Source: Verrucomicrobiia bacterium
GTDB taxonomy: Bacteria; Verrucomicrobiota; Verrucomicrobiia; JABWAM01
Reading direction: 5' to 3'
DNA: 6,914 nt
Assembly (NCBI GenBank): GCA_013360985.1
Contig: JABWAM010000135.1
Coordinates: 1 to 6,914, forward strand
Shown: one piece after another, positions 6,364 to 6,914 of the stretch
Layout of the letters: every line of letters starts with the position of its first letter
How positions within the stretch are numbered: position 1 is the first letter of the stretch
The notes under the pieces: generated by a model
What the model saw: the letters and a program-made list of their open reading frames with translations, nothing else
What the model was told of the DNA's origin: nothing
Databases searched by the model: none
Made by a program: the position numbers and the translations under genes

Positions 6364-6480
6364 TCAGGTCGTCCAGCGCGGCTCCCGATATTCACCGGGC
6401 TTCATCGCGTTCACGGCGCTCGTCGCTTCGGACGGGTGATTGCGAATCTGAGCCGCCTGGAGCTTTTGGCTGTTAGCCAA
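6364..6480 (-). CDS. Possible 38-residue hypothetical protein
   Basis: The reverse strand is open from just after a TAG (6498-6496) to the TGA at 6366-6364. The only early start is TTG 6480; an internal ATG at 6405 would leave 13 residues. The TTG product begins MANSQKLQAAQIRNHPSEAT and ends NAMKPGEYREPRWTT. Composition is balanced and soluble, without membrane segments. By hand count third-position GC is about 76%, first about 60% and second about 53%, the order expected for real genes in a GC-rich genome. A hairpin with a T7 tract follows directly. Against it, there is no clear Shine-Dalgarno, the start is a TTG inside the 10-bp inverted repeat, and I recognise no family. It would be divergent to hemE and convergent to mnmE. 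Confidence 0.3.
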   Translation of the reverse strand: MANSQKLQAAQIRNHPSEATSAVNAMKPGEYREPRWTT

Positions 6481-6484
6481 AAGC
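6462..6484. repeat. Perfect 10-bp inverted repeat upstream of hemE
   Basis: GCTTTTGGCT (6462-6471) and its exact complement AGCCAAAAGC (6475-6484) are separated by GTT. It would form a strong hairpin in RNA from either strand, 27 nt before the hemE ATG. No T-tract follows on either side; the T4 and A4 lie within the arms. It may be a Rho-assisted or bidirectional terminator, a 5'-UTR structure controlling hemE, or an operator. Confidence 0.6.
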
Positions 6485-6511
6485 CCGTCAGACTGCTAGC
6501 CTTGACGCCGC

Positions 6512-6914
6512 ATGCCCGCCCCGGATCTTCATCACAGCCTTTTCCTCCGCGCCTGCCGTCGCGCGCCGGTCGCGCGTCCTCCGGTCTGGATGATGCGCCA
6601 GGCGGGACGTTATCTGCCCGCCTACCGTCGGGTGCGCGAAACCACGAGTTTCCCGGCGTTGTGCCGGAATCCGTCGCTTGCCGCCGAGGTGACGATCCAT
6701 CCCGTGGACGAATTCGGCGTGGATGCCGCCGTGATTTTTTCCGATATCCTCGTCCTCCTCGAAGCGATGGGGCTCGAGGTGCGCTACGAAGACGCCGGCG
6801 GTCCGCGTCTCGCGCGACCGGTGCGCCAGGCGCGCGACGCGCATGCGTTGCGCGAGGCGGATCCCGCGCGCAACCTCGGCGAGGTCGGCGAAGCGATCCG
6901 ACGGGTCGCCTCCA
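6512..6914 (+). CDS. hemE: Uroporphyrinogen decarboxylase HemE, N-terminal part (cut by the right edge)
   Basis: 134 codons of an enzyme that is normally about 340-350 residues are visible. HemE removes four acetate carboxyls from uroporphyrinogen III to give coproporphyrinogen III in the cytoplasm, a step of heme biosynthesis. The diagnostic motif PVWMMRQAGRYLPAYR (24-39) contains the substrate-binding arginines R29 and R33. AAVIFSDILVLLEAMGLEV (72-90) carries D78, equivalent to the catalytic aspartate of human UROD (Asp86). ATG 6512 is the first possible start, because an in-frame TGA lies at 6503-6505. No clear Shine-Dalgarno is seen. The gene is separated from mnmE by 310 nt and probably has its own promoter. 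The frame is open with no defects up to the edge. Confidence 0.95.
   Translation, partial: MPAPDLHHSLFLRACRRAPVARPPVWMMRQAGRYLPAYRRVRETTSFPALCRNPSLAAEVTIHPVDEFGVDAAVIFSDILVLLEAMGLEVRYEDAGGPRLARPVRQARDAHALREADPARNLGEVGEAIRRVAS

Larger units (their letters stand above)
6202..6511. other. 310-nt gap between mnmE and hemE
   Basis: No recognised gene lies here. The gap contains a G-rich hairpin after mnmE (6205-6220), a small dyad CGGCC/GGCCG (6241-6254), a TGGGA/TCCCA hairpin (6271-6286), a seven-A run (6335-6341), and a perfect 10-bp inverted repeat (6462-6484). Two short ORFs are possible, one per strand, and are listed separately as low-confidence candidates. A promoter for hemE should lie here, but I see no convincing -35/-10 pair; TTGACG at 6502-6507 is too close to the hemE start. 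Confidence 0.6.

Noticed and set aside
6335..6438. Programmed frameshift at the A7 run fusing the 18-residue ORF to a longer downstream frame
   Set aside because: A slip would add about 32 codons ending at TGA 6436-6438, but that segment is the complement of the more gene-like leftward ORF, and no family or stimulatory structure supports a frameshift.
6488..6844. 118-codon reverse-strand ORF opposite hemE
   Set aside because: It is opposite the conserved HemE N-terminus and has no recognisable motif.

Overview
The window is a compact, GC-rich (about two thirds G+C by eye) bacterial chromosome segment made of housekeeping genes. The genes carry Shine-Dalgarno-like signals or are coupled to the gene before them. 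I found no insertion sequence, phage gene, CRISPR array, tRNA or rRNA. A Gram-negative bacterium is likely. The style of the M23 peptidase hints at Verrucomicrobiota or a related group, but that is a weak inference.

Layout. Positions 1-1507 hold a leftward operon. In transcription order it has a DJ-1/PfpI-family protein (1507-953), a secreted M23 metallopeptidase (947-111), and the first 36 codons of an unrecognised protein (108-1), with gaps of only 5 and 2 nt. Positions 1508-1645 are a divergent control region with a 7-bp inverted repeat (1567-1588) as a candidate operator. Positions 1646-6201 hold a rightward run of five genes: a DUF47/PhoU-like protein, the PiT phosphate transporter, a HIT-family nucleotide-binding protein, a PhoH-family ATPase and the tRNA-modification GTPase MnmE. 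Spacings are 16 nt, about 20-60 nt, an 8-nt overlap, and 16 nt, so one transcription unit is likely. Positions 6202-6511 are a 310-nt gap with several hairpins and two mutually exclusive small ORF candidates. From 6512 to the right edge is the N-terminal part of HemE (uroporphyrinogen decarboxylase), which runs out of the window.

How the genes fit. DUF47 plus PiT form a recognisable low-affinity phosphate uptake module. HIT and PhoH are nucleotide-handling proteins; PhoH of this type is usually linked to RNA metabolism. MnmE acts on tRNA wobble uridines. Phosphate transport and RNA maintenance thus seem to share a transcript. The leftward operon looks concerned with protein quality control (DJ-1) and the cell wall (M23).

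No clearly new system is visible. The least explained stretch is 6202-6511: a perfect 10-bp inverted repeat just upstream of hemE, a possible 38-residue leftward protein followed by a small hairpin and T7 tract, and a competing 18-residue rightward ORF behind a strong Shine-Dalgarno. Start choices for the HIT and MnmE genes are also ambiguous.
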